Shown here: positions 1 through 5,730 of the stretch, in pieces
How the letters are laid out: the number at the start of each line of letters is the position of its first letter
How positions within the stretch are numbered: position 1 is the stretch's first letter
Source: Treponema sp.
GTDB lineage: Bacteria; Spirochaetota; Spirochaetia; Treponematales; Treponemataceae
DNA: 7,593 nt
NCBI GenBank assembly: GCA_003447785.1
Contig: DLYJ01000175.1
Location: 1-7,593 of the forward strand
Direction: 5' to 3'
Program-made: the position numbers and the translations under genes
Notes under the pieces: generated by a model
What the model saw: only the letters and a program-made list of their open reading frames with translations
What the model was told of the DNA's origin: nothing
Database searches by the model: none

Positions 1-177
1 GATTTTATAGCCAGAAATGGTTTTGACAGGGACTTTGGTGCGCGACCGGTAAAACGTGCAGTTCAAAATTATGTAGAAAATCCCCTGGCAAAACTTATTC
101 TTGCAGGAAAGTTCAGTGATGAATGTAAGATAAAAGTTCTGGCTGCCGGCGATAAATTGGATTTTGAGGAGGCGTGA
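1..177 (+). CDS. clpB: ClpB disaggregase, C-terminal end (5' part outside window)
   Basis: The first 58 codons in frame 1 encode the end of a Hsp100 AAA+ unfoldase and stop at TGA 175-177. The visible part is the small subdomain of the second AAA+ module. It holds the sensor-2 signature GARPVKR (residues 13-19), whose arginine contacts ATP, followed by the helix with ENPLAKLIL. ENPLA after sensor-2 is typical of ClpB rather than ClpA or ClpC. ClpB is a cytosolic hexamer that rescues aggregated proteins together with DnaK/DnaJ/GrpE. The family knowledge is established; the assignment rests on only 58 residues. The stop codon lies inside a dyad-symmetric sequence at 171-192. No U-tract follows it, so transcription may continue into the downstream barrel gene. 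Confidence 0.85.
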   Translation, partial: DFIARNGFDRDFGARPVKRAVQNYVENPLAKLILAGKFSDECKIKVLAAGDKLDFEEA

Positions 178-192
178 CATGCATGGCACGCC
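171..192. repeat. 22-bp near-perfect palindrome over the clpB stop codon
   Basis: The left half reads GGCGTGACATG and the right half CATGGCACGCC. They are reverse complements except for one mismatched position per half (A177 against G186), so 20 of 22 bases are symmetric. As RNA, the outer GGCGUG/CACGCC arms can form a 6-bp stem around a 10-nt loop. No T-run follows, so it does not look like an intrinsic terminator. It lies 31 bp before the start of the next gene. It could be an operator, an mRNA-processing or stabilising hairpin, or chance. Confidence 0.5.
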
Positions 193-209
193 GATAACGC
201 GGAGTTTAT

Positions 210-216
210 AAGGAGG
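210..216 (+). promoter_or_regulatory. Strong Shine-Dalgarno site of the barrel gene
   Basis: AAGGAGG is followed by six bases and then ATG at 223. This is a near-ideal match to the 16S rRNA anti-SD at near-ideal spacing, and it fixes the start codon. It is the only strong SD seen at a gene start in this window. Confidence 0.9.
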
Positions 217-222
217 AATAAC

Positions 223-702
223 ATGAAAAAGATAACATCACTTCTTGCAGTGTTTGTTACCCTTACAGGACTTGCGTCTGCTGACATCGGTCTCGGCGGA
301 GCATTTGGTTTTGACCTTGGATTTGATACACCGGCATTTGCGGCCGCAACAGTGCGTTTTGATACAATGCCATGGGTTTTGTATGCAAATTATTATTCTT
401 CTGAGGCCCGTGTTGACGCAGTGGCAGACAACTGGTTCATAAATGAGCACCTTACAGGTGTTCTTGACTGGTATGCATTCTGGGGAATCAGCGCTTCTAC
501 TGGTTTTGCCGACGGTTTTGAACTGACTACAGGTGCCCGCATCGGTGCAGGTCTGGACTGGTTTATCCTTGACCAGAGACAGCTTGAATTCTTTGTTCAG
601 GCTGCATACAATCCGCGTATCGGTGTAAACTATGACGACGGATTTGCCTTTGTTCCTCTCTGCTTTCCTTTAAGCACCGGCGCCCGATGGTGGTTCAGGT
701 AG
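223..702 (+). CDS. Small outer-membrane beta-barrel protein (spirochaetal DUF3996-like)
   Basis: This encodes a 159-residue exported protein. Residues 1-20 form a signal peptide with a lysine-rich start, a hydrophobic core and an ASA cleavage site before Asp21. The mature part has no hydrophobic helix. It alternates polar and aromatic or aliphatic residues in short strands, with recurrent Gly-Phe/Tyr/Trp patterns, and ends in ARWWFR. The aromatic-rich terminal strand suits a BAM-assembled barrel, although the last residue is Arg rather than Phe. The pattern GARIGAGLDWF, then an EFFVQ strand, then a final STGARWWF resembles small spirochaetal barrels of the DUF3996 type; that link is by eye only. 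The role is unknown, possibly a porin or structural barrel. It follows clpB by 45 bp and may be cotranscribed with it. Its last 33 bases overlap the 3' end of rlmJ on the other strand. Confidence 0.75.
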   Translation: MKKITSLLAVFVTLTGLASADIGLGGAFGFDLGFDTPAFAAATVRFDTMPWVLYANYYSSEARVDAVADNWFINEHLTGVLDWYAFWGISASTGFADGFELTTGARIGAGLDWFILDQRQLEFFVQAAYNPRIGVNYDDGFAFVPLCFPLSTGARWWFR

Positions 703-1536
703 GATCTGCTGCATTTTTTCTTTAAGCTGGTAGGTCGGATTGACCACAATCACGCCGCTTCCGTACATTTGAGAAAGGCCTGTCATTTGTGACGGGTCTT
801 TTGTTTTTAATTCAAATATGTTCACTTTTTCTTCAACAGAGGCCCCGCTTAATTCTACTGCGCTTTCCACGTATTCCTTTAACTGGAGAACTTCACTTTC
901 CCGGTTCAACAGAAGAGGGTACCAGATTAAATAGGTTGCAACCTGCCATTTTTTGTATGAGTCTGTAAAAAAACTGGCAGTCTGAGTGAATTCATCCCGG
1001 TCCTCGTAGCTGGGGTCAATAATCACGCATCCCCGCTTTATCTTGGGCGGAATCACTGCCTTTAAAAACTCAGCTGCGTGTTTATTGTGGACTGTAATTG
1101 AACTTCCTTCGCTTTTGAACAGGGCCTTTTGTTTTACGTTTTGCTTTAATTCAAGGACAACCTGAGGATGAAGTTCGTTCACAATGAGCTTATCCTGGGC
1201 GCGCAGAAAGTTTTTTGCAATTTCAGGCGAGCCGGGGTAAAGATTTTTTTTAGCGTAGATTTTAGCAATTTTTATGTAAGTGCTTTCGTTTAAAATTGAA
1301 TTCTTATCCTGGGACGAATTCAATTTATTCAATAATGAAAGAATTCCGTCCTGAGCTTCTGCTGTCTTTATGATCCTCTCGTCGTCCAGATGATAAAGTC
1401 CGGAGCCTGCGTGACTGTCGATTACGGTAAAAGGCTTTTCTTTTAGGCACAGATGCTCAAGAACAAAGGAAAATACCAGGTGTTTTAAGATGTCACCGCT
1501 GTTGCCGCAGTGATAAGCGTGAATATACGAAAGCAT
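670..1536 (-). CDS. rlmJ: 23S rRNA (adenine-2030-N6)-methyltransferase RlmJ
   Basis: The protein has 288 residues; the E. coli enzyme has about 280. RlmJ transfers methyl from S-adenosylmethionine to N6 of A2030 in 23S rRNA, in the cytosol. The N-terminus MLSYIHAYHCGNSGDILKH matches the family start MLSYRHxFHAGNxADVLKH, including Lys18, which fixes the start codon. The SAM-binding motif is DSHAGSGLY (40-48). YPGSP (100-104), ELHP (121-124) and GSGVIVVNP (259-267) are family landmarks. The catalytic motif IV reads DPSY (174-177) rather than DPPY. The C-terminus ends shortly after QILPEP, so it lacks about a dozen residues of the E. coli tail; these last codons lie in the overlap with the convergent barrel gene. 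No SD precedes the ATG, and a -10-like element ends 5 nt upstream of it. No terminator was seen downstream. Confidence 0.9.
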   Translation of the reverse strand: MLSYIHAYHCGNSGDILKHLVFSFVLEHLCLKEKPFTVIDSHAGSGLYHLDDERIIKTAEAQDGILSLLNKLNSSQDKNSILNESTYIKIAKIYAKKNLYPGSPEIAKNFLRAQDKLIVNELHPQVVLELKQNVKQKALFKSEGSSITVHNKHAAEFLKAVIPPKIKRGCVIIDPSYEDRDEFTQTASFFTDSYKKWQVATYLIWYPLLLNRESEVLQLKEYVESAVELSGASVEEKVNIFELKTKDPSQMTGLSQMYGSGVIVVNPTYQLKEKMQQILPEPPSGAGA

Positions 1537-1541
1537 GGTTT

Positions 1542-1569
1542 ATAATACCATAAAATCAGGAAAAATAAA
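1542..1569 (-). promoter_or_regulatory. rlmJ promoter with extended -10, probably leaderless
   Basis: On the minus strand, TGgTATTAT (1550-1542) is an extended -10 element. A weak -35, TTTATT (1569-1564), lies 16 bp further upstream. The -10 ends only 5 nt before the rlmJ ATG (1536), so the predicted transcription start is at or within a base or two of the start codon. The region between contains no SD. Confidence 0.5.
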
Positions 1570-1575
1570 GGCGCA

Positions 1576-1604
1576 TTGATAAGAGACCGTTTTTTTTGTA
1601 CAAT
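1576..1604 (+). promoter_or_regulatory. tyrS sigma70-type promoter, near-leaderless
   Basis: TTGATA (1576-1581) and TACAAT (1599-1604) each match the consensus at five of six positions and are separated by exactly 17 bp. This is the best promoter in the window. The predicted start point is about 1611, some 3 nt before the tyrS ATG at 1614. Confidence 0.75.
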
Positions 1605-1613
1605 AGGATTATC

Positions 1614-2858
1614 ATGAATAAAGCACTTGAAGATTTGAAGGCACGTGGTTTTTTTGCACAGTGCACTGACGAACAGGGACTTTCTGATTTAATGGATAAG
1701 GGTCCCGTTACTTTTTATGTTGGTTGTGACCCGACAGGTCCATCCCTTCATATTGGACACATGGTTCCATTTTTTGCCCTGCGTCATTTGCGCGCAGCAG
1801 GCCACAGAGGTATCGCACTGATTGGCGGCGGTACTGCCCGTATCGGTGACCCGTCAGGCAAAACAGAAATGCGCAAGATGATTTCCTATGAACAGATTGA
1901 CGCAAACGCAGAAAATATCCGTAAGCAGCTCGATACATTTATTGGTTTTGACGGTAAAACTGCTTTTGCAGACAACAATAAAAACTGGCTTGCTGACATG
2001 AACTACATCGACTTTTTGCGCGATATCGGTTCGTGCTTCAGCGTAAACAAAATGCTTACATTTGAAGCTTACAAGCAGCGCCTTGAACGCGGTCTTTCAT
2101 TCATTGAATTCAACTATCAGCTTCTTCAGGCTTATGACTTTTATATGCTCCATCAGCGCCATGGCTGCGTTCTGCAGATTGGTGGTGATGATCAGTGGGG
2201 CAATATTACAGCCGGTGTTGACTTGATTCGCCGTAAGCTGGGCGGCACAACAGAATTGAACGCACAGCACCAGGCTTACGGTCTTACATTCCCTCTCATT
2301 ACACGCAGTGACGGTAAAAAGATGGGTAAGACTGAAAAGGGTGCAATCTTCCTGGATAAGAGCCTTACCAGCGTATTTGACTTCTTCCAGTACTGGCGTA
2401 ACGTTGCTGACCCTGATGTTGAAAAATTCTTCAAGCTCTTTACATTCCTTCCGCTGGATGAAATCAGCAGTATCTGTGCTGGGGACATCAACGAGGCTAA
2501 GGAACGCCTTGCGTATGAAGTTACACTTTTGATTCACGGAAAAGAAGAGGCAGAAAACGCCCTTGCCGGTGCTAAAGCCGCATTCAGTGGAGAAGGTGAC
2601 AAGTCACATATGCCTGCCGTTGAATTATCTAAGGATGAACTTTCTGCAGGTGTAGGAATTCTGACCTTATTTGTAAAGGCAAAACTTACTCCTTCAAACA
2701 GCGATGCTCGCCGCCTTGTAACACAGAACGGTGCCGCTTTGAACGGAAAATCTATTACTGATGTAAAATATATGGTTACAGAAAAAGATCTCGATGCTGA
2801 TGGTGAACTTGTATTGCGCGCCGGCAAAAAGAAGTTCTGCCGTATTGTAATTAAATAA
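1614..2858 (+). CDS. tyrS: Tyrosyl-tRNA synthetase
   Basis: This 414-residue class I aminoacyl-tRNA synthetase activates tyrosine with ATP and charges tRNA-Tyr in the cytosol. The Rossmann catalytic domain carries HIGH (46-49), the tyrosine-binding set Y168/Q172/D175, GGDDQWGNI (190-198, where many homologues have GGSDQWGNI) and the second signature KMGKT (236-240). An anticodon-binding alpha domain follows, then a C-terminal S4 RNA-binding domain (about 346-410). Length and order are normal for bacterial TyrS. The ATG at 1614 is preferred over an in-frame TTG at 1596, because that TTG lies within the promoter spacer and homologues begin near MNKALEDLKARG. AGGA at 1605-1608 resembles an SD, but the promoter geometry puts it upstream of the transcription start. 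The gene is divergent from rlmJ and ends in a bidirectional terminator. Confidence 0.96.
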   Translation: MNKALEDLKARGFFAQCTDEQGLSDLMDKGPVTFYVGCDPTGPSLHIGHMVPFFALRHLRAAGHRGIALIGGGTARIGDPSGKTEMRKMISYEQIDANAENIRKQLDTFIGFDGKTAFADNNKNWLADMNYIDFLRDIGSCFSVNKMLTFEAYKQRLERGLSFIEFNYQLLQAYDFYMLHQRHGCVLQIGGDDQWGNITAGVDLIRRKLGGTTELNAQHQAYGLTFPLITRSDGKKMGKTEKGAIFLDKSLTSVFDFFQYWRNVADPDVEKFFKLFTFLPLDEISSICAGDINEAKERLAYEVTLLIHGKEEAENALAGAKAAFSGEGDKSHMPAVELSKDELSAGVGILTLFVKAKLTPSNSDARRLVTQNGAALNGKSITDVKYMVTEKDLDADGELVLRAGKKKFCRIVIK

Positions 2859-2875
2859 GATTTACATTTGTCAGA

Positions 2876-2912
2876 CAAAAAAGGAGGCTTCTTCAGAGCC
2901 TCCTTTTTTTTG
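2876..2912. terminator. Bidirectional intrinsic terminator between tyrS and the PBP gene
   Basis: AAGGAGGCT (2881-2889) and AGCCTCCTT (2897-2905) form a perfect 9-bp stem around a 7-nt loop. A T-run follows on the plus strand (2904-2911, with more T at 2914-2920), and an A-run precedes it (2877-2882) and becomes a U-run for minus-strand transcription. It can therefore end both convergent genes. It lies 18 bases after the tyrS stop and just beyond the PBP stop. Confidence 0.92.
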
Positions 2913-2918
2913 CTTTTT

Positions 2919-5483
2919 TTATTCCATCAGGTAGTTGTAGTCAGGTCCGATTCCGCCTTCTTCCATGCCTTCCTCAGGCGGACGGAGGTTAGTAACAAAT
3001 ACGCCGTATTCGCCGCCCTGCTGTGCCTTGTTGACATCAAATGAGAGCGGGGAAGTATCCTTTATTATCAGGTCGCTTCCAAAGCCTGCCTTGTATAATT
3101 CGCGCTGCAGACGATAGAGTGCAATTGTACGGCCGCTGTTTGAAGTAGAGTGCATTGTACAAACGTTTGTCGGCTGTGTGCCTTCAAGATACCAGGCAGT
3201 AACCTTATTGTTTCCGCATTCAGGAGTTAAAATTCCGCCCGATACAGAGCAGACAGTGGCCTCTATAACGCCTGTTGCAGGCTTAGGGAACTCTTTCATC
3301 GGAAGTCCCTCGTGTATCTTTTTCATGTAATCTGCCCACGCGTATCCGGCCAGTGTTGAACCTGTGAGCTGAAGACCAAGTGACTGACCCGGCTTGTCAA
3401 ATCCAAACCAGAAGATTGAAGTGTAATATGGCGTAAAGCCCGCTGTCCATGCATCGGCCCAGTTCTGTGTAGTTCCGGTTTTACCTGCCGCAGGAATCTG
3501 ATACTGTTTGCCCCGTTCGTCAGTGTAGCGGAATTTGGTTCCGTTTGATGAAGGTCCGGCAAGGGTTCCGCTTTTAACTGTATTCTTTAACAATTCGGTC
3601 ATGACAAAGGCTGTCTGTGGTGTAATTACCTGGGCACTTGGTCCTTTTTCCTGCTGTGCTGCACGGATGTCTTTTTCCGGGTTCATTACTACGTTGCCGT
3701 TTCTGTCCTGAACTGAGCGGATTGCCATTGGAGTAACTTCTTTACCGCCGCCGGCAAATATAGAGTAGGCGCGTGCAAGTTCAATAGGTCTGACTGAACA
3801 TACACCGAGACCGATTGGATATCCCGGAACAAAACCCCGGTTCGGAACTTCTTCTTTTGGAATTCCAAGGAGGCTGATTGCGCGGTTGATTGCCGTGTCA
3901 AAGCCGATTCCGTCAAGAACCTTGAGGGACGGAACGTTCATGGAATGGGCAAGTGCGTACCAGAGTTCAACATCGCCCTTCCACTCACCGCGGAAGTTCT
4001 GAGGAATATATGGTTTTCCGTCTGCCGTGTGGAATACCACAGGCGTGTCGGAAATAATTGTTGTAGGAGTAAATTCCCTTGAATCAATGGCTGCAGAATA
4101 ATACAGCGGCTTGAAGGATGAACCGGGCTGTATCTTTGCCTGTACTGCACGGATAAACTGGTTTTCGCTGTCGAATTTTGAACCGCCGACCAGGGCAGTG
4201 ATGTAGCCGGTTTCATTTTCCAGCGAAATCATTGTGCCTTCGATTGTTGTTTTGCTTACGTTGAGTTTTGCCTGCTGGTTTGATTTGTTTACAACTCCCA
4301 GCTTGAGCGAATCAATGCCGAACATCAGCGACATTACGTCCATTACAGGGTTAATCTGATTTGTGTATGCTGCCTTGGAAATTGTTTCGTTGCGCTGTTC
4401 ACTTACTTTTAAGCCGCCAAGGTTAAATGTAAGGGCAAGGAGTTCGGTCATCGGTGTGTAGACAGAGAATGCCTGGTTTGTACGCTCACCTGTTGAACGC
4501 TGATAAGTTCTGTTGGCATAGCGGATATATCTGTCCATTACATCCTGTGCAATGTACTGATTTTTGAGGTTGAGTGTTGTGTTTACTGTAAAGCCGCTTG
4601 TGTAAATATCTTCCGTACCGTAAATAAGGTTTCCCAGTTCACGGCGGACGTATTCGGAGAACCACGGCGCATTGTCATCGTGATTGAATACGGCCGCTGA
4701 AGAGGTGCGTGTGTAGTCAAAGTTTGCCCAATATTCGTCAAAACTGCTGTCTGCTTCTTCCCGGGTGATATAGCCTGAAGCAACCATTGTGTTAAGAACG
4801 TCCTTCTGGCGGTCCATGGCACGGTTCGGATATTCAAACGGGTTGTAGAAGGCCGGGTTTGAAAGCTGAATTACAAGAATTGCGGATTCGGCCGGTGTAA
4901 TCTGTGTAACATCGTGTCCAAAATAATATTTTGAGGCTGCACTTACACCGTAAGTTCCGCCGCCAAAATAGATTTTGTTCAGGTAAAGTTCAAGAATTTC
5001 ATCTTTTGAATAGCGTCGTTCCATCTGAATTGCCCACCATAATTCCTTGAGCTTTCGCCTGATTGACATATCGGTACGGTCGCAGAAAAGTGTACCTGCA
5101 ATCTGCTGTGTCAATGTTGAACCGCCGCCCAGAGACATTCCGGTAAGTTTACCCACAACCGCTCGGAATACTGCCTTTGCACTGAATCCGCGGTGTTCGT
5201 AAAAGCGTCTGTCTTCGCGGGAAATAAGGGCGTCCAGCATGTGGCGGGGAATTTTACGGATACTTACGATTTCCCGTTTTTCTTCGCTGGCAAGTTCCGT
5301 GATAAGTTCGCCGTTGATGTCCAGGAGTTTTGTGGGAAGTGCTGTTTCAAATTCAGTAAACTGTTCGTTATCTATAATAAATTTTGTTGAGGATAATGCT
5401 AAACCAAGACCTGCTCCAAATAAAATTGCACATACAAAAAGAGCAGAAACAAAGAAATAAGTAGACTTTTTAATTGTGTCCAT
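2919..5483 (-). CDS. mrcA: Class A penicillin-binding protein, PBP1A type
   Basis: This 854-residue bifunctional peptidoglycan synthase polymerises lipid II glycans and cross-links the stem peptides in the periplasm. A membrane anchor occupies residues 9-31. The GT51 domain follows: SREDRRFYEHRGF with catalytic Glu90, GGGSTLTQQ (119-127), then RRKLKELWW through MERRYSKDEILELYLNKIY (142-172), which includes the conserved Glu155. The transpeptidase domain has the SxxK serine in PGSSFKP (Ser455, Lys458), SMN (514-516) and KTGT (668-671). All catalytic residues are intact. The C-terminal tail has the usual three-cysteine pattern (745, 756, 774) and a short acidic end. The length is normal. The gene stands alone, convergent with tyrS, with its own promoter at 5492-5520 and a candidate RNA gene upstream. 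No SD precedes the ATG. The symbol mrcA is by family analogy; ponA would be equivalent. Confidence 0.95.
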   Translation of the reverse strand: MDTIKKSTYFFVSALFVCAILFGAGLGLALSSTKFIIDNEQFTEFETALPTKLLDINGELITELASEEKREIVSIRKIPRHMLDALISREDRRFYEHRGFSAKAVFRAVVGKLTGMSLGGGSTLTQQIAGTLFCDRTDMSIRRKLKELWWAIQMERRYSKDEILELYLNKIYFGGGTYGVSAASKYYFGHDVTQITPAESAILVIQLSNPAFYNPFEYPNRAMDRQKDVLNTMVASGYITREEADSSFDEYWANFDYTRTSSAAVFNHDDNAPWFSEYVRRELGNLIYGTEDIYTSGFTVNTTLNLKNQYIAQDVMDRYIRYANRTYQRSTGERTNQAFSVYTPMTELLALTFNLGGLKVSEQRNETISKAAYTNQINPVMDVMSLMFGIDSLKLGVVNKSNQQAKLNVSKTTIEGTMISLENETGYITALVGGSKFDSENQFIRAVQAKIQPGSSFKPLYYSAAIDSREFTPTTIISDTPVVFHTADGKPYIPQNFRGEWKGDVELWYALAHSMNVPSLKVLDGIGFDTAINRAISLLGIPKEEVPNRGFVPGYPIGLGVCSVRPIELARAYSIFAGGGKEVTPMAIRSVQDRNGNVVMNPEKDIRAAQQEKGPSAQVITPQTAFVMTELLKNTVKSGTLAGPSSNGTKFRYTDERGKQYQIPAAGKTGTTQNWADAWTAGFTPYYTSIFWFGFDKPGQSLGLQLTGSTLAGYAWADYMKKIHEGLPMKEFPKPATGVIEATVCSVSGGILTPECGNNKVTAWYLEGTQPTNVCTMHSTSNSGRTIALYRLQRELYKAGFGSDLIIKDTSPLSFDVNKAQQGGEYGVFVTNLRPPEEGMEEGGIGPDYNYLME

Positions 5484-5491
5484 ATCTAAAT

Positions 5492-5520
5492 AGAATAAGG
5501 GTTTAATGGCTTTCAGTCAA
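5492..5520 (-). promoter_or_regulatory. PBP gene promoter, predicted leaderless
   Basis: On the minus strand, TTGACT (5520-5515) and TATTCT (5497-5492) are separated by 17 bp. The -35 is near consensus and the -10 moderate. The predicted start point is about 5485, one or two bases before the ATG (5483). No SD-like purine run lies between the -10 and the ATG. Confidence 0.6.
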
Positions 5521-5555
5521 GGTGGAGACGGTTTATATATAAGAAGATTAAGAGC

Positions 5556-5582
5556 AAAAAAAAGGCCGGCTAAAAGCCGGCC
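5556..5582 (-). terminator. Strong intrinsic terminator (minus strand)
   Basis: Read on the minus strand, GGCCGGCT and AGCCGGCC form a perfect 8-bp GC-rich stem around a UUU loop, immediately followed by eight U residues (5563-5556). It ends the candidate small RNA, or readthrough from the PEGA gene, about 36 bp before the -35 of the PBP promoter. The plus strand has A's before the hairpin and no U-tract after it, so it works in one direction only. Confidence 0.93.
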
Positions 5583-5634
5583 CATGCCCATCAGGCAGTC
5601 GGACGTCAATGGGTGGGAGGGGATAATTGATCGC
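5556..5634 (-). ncRNA. Candidate structured small RNA with C-rich loop
   Basis: This stretch of about 80 nt lies between a TATAAT -10 element and a strong terminator and has no credible ORF. From 5' to 3' on the minus strand there are three elements. Hairpin 1 has arms 5639-5626 and 5610-5598: 13 base pairs with one bulged A (5631) and a 15-nt loop, UAUCCCCUCCCACCC (5625-5611). Hairpin 2 is UGCC-UGAUG-GGCA (5597-5585). The terminator hairpin follows. The outermost base pairs of hairpin 1 lie upstream of the predicted start (about 5633), so they are present only if transcription starts earlier or the RNA is processed from the PEGA-gene transcript. The loop contains CCUCC, complementary to the GGAGG of SD sites. 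It may be a trans-acting anti-SD RNA, or a leader of the PBP gene. I recognise no known RNA family here. Confidence 0.55.
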
Positions 5635-5639
5635 CCGAC

Positions 5640-5668
5640 ATTATAAATATCGTCAATACTACCGCAAA
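5640..5668 (-). promoter_or_regulatory. Promoter of the candidate small RNA
   Basis: On the minus strand, a perfect TATAAT (5645-5640) is preceded at 16 or 17 bp by a weak -35, TTGCGG or TTTGCG (within 5668-5662). The predicted start is about 5633. An AT-rich tract containing a run of A's on the minus strand lies upstream (5674-5690) and could act as an UP-like element. It lies within the 3' flank of the PEGA-protein gene. Confidence 0.55.
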
Positions 5669-5730
5669 TCTTTACTTTTTTTAAAGAAATTCAGCCAAAT
5701 TCTACAAAAAATCTGTTTGATTACAAAAAA

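Noticed and set aside
703..725. T-rich stretch after the barrel gene as a terminator
   Set aside because: The T-run (713-718) has no stable GC stem before it, and the bases are rlmJ codons on the other strand.
1596..1613. Upstream in-frame TTG start giving tyrS six more residues
   Set aside because: It lies in the promoter spacer between TTGATA and TACAAT. ATG 1614 matches where homologues begin, and no SD serves the TTG.
2097..2537. 146-codon minus-strand open frame inside tyrS
   Set aside because: It is antisense to conserved tyrS catalytic-domain codons, has no domain and no initiation signal, and is a shadow frame.
5611..5622. G-quadruplex on the plus strand (GGGTGGGAGGGG)
   Set aside because: Only three runs of three or more G's are present, so an intramolecular three-tier quadruplex cannot form without a fourth run. 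The minus-strand RNA reading explains the region better.
5585..5636. Fluoride (crcB) riboswitch, suggested by the words GGGCGAU and CUGAUGG
   Set aside because: The crcB fold needs a short P1 closed by GGGCG/CGCCC and a pseudoknot between its loop and the 3' end. Here GGGCG pairs with CGUCC across a 15-nt loop, and the order and spacing of the elements do not fit.
5598..5640. The hairpin read as a plus-strand RNA with GGA motifs in its loop (CsrA-type target)
   Set aside because: No plus-strand promoter or terminator was found around it. The adjacent terminator works only on the minus strand.
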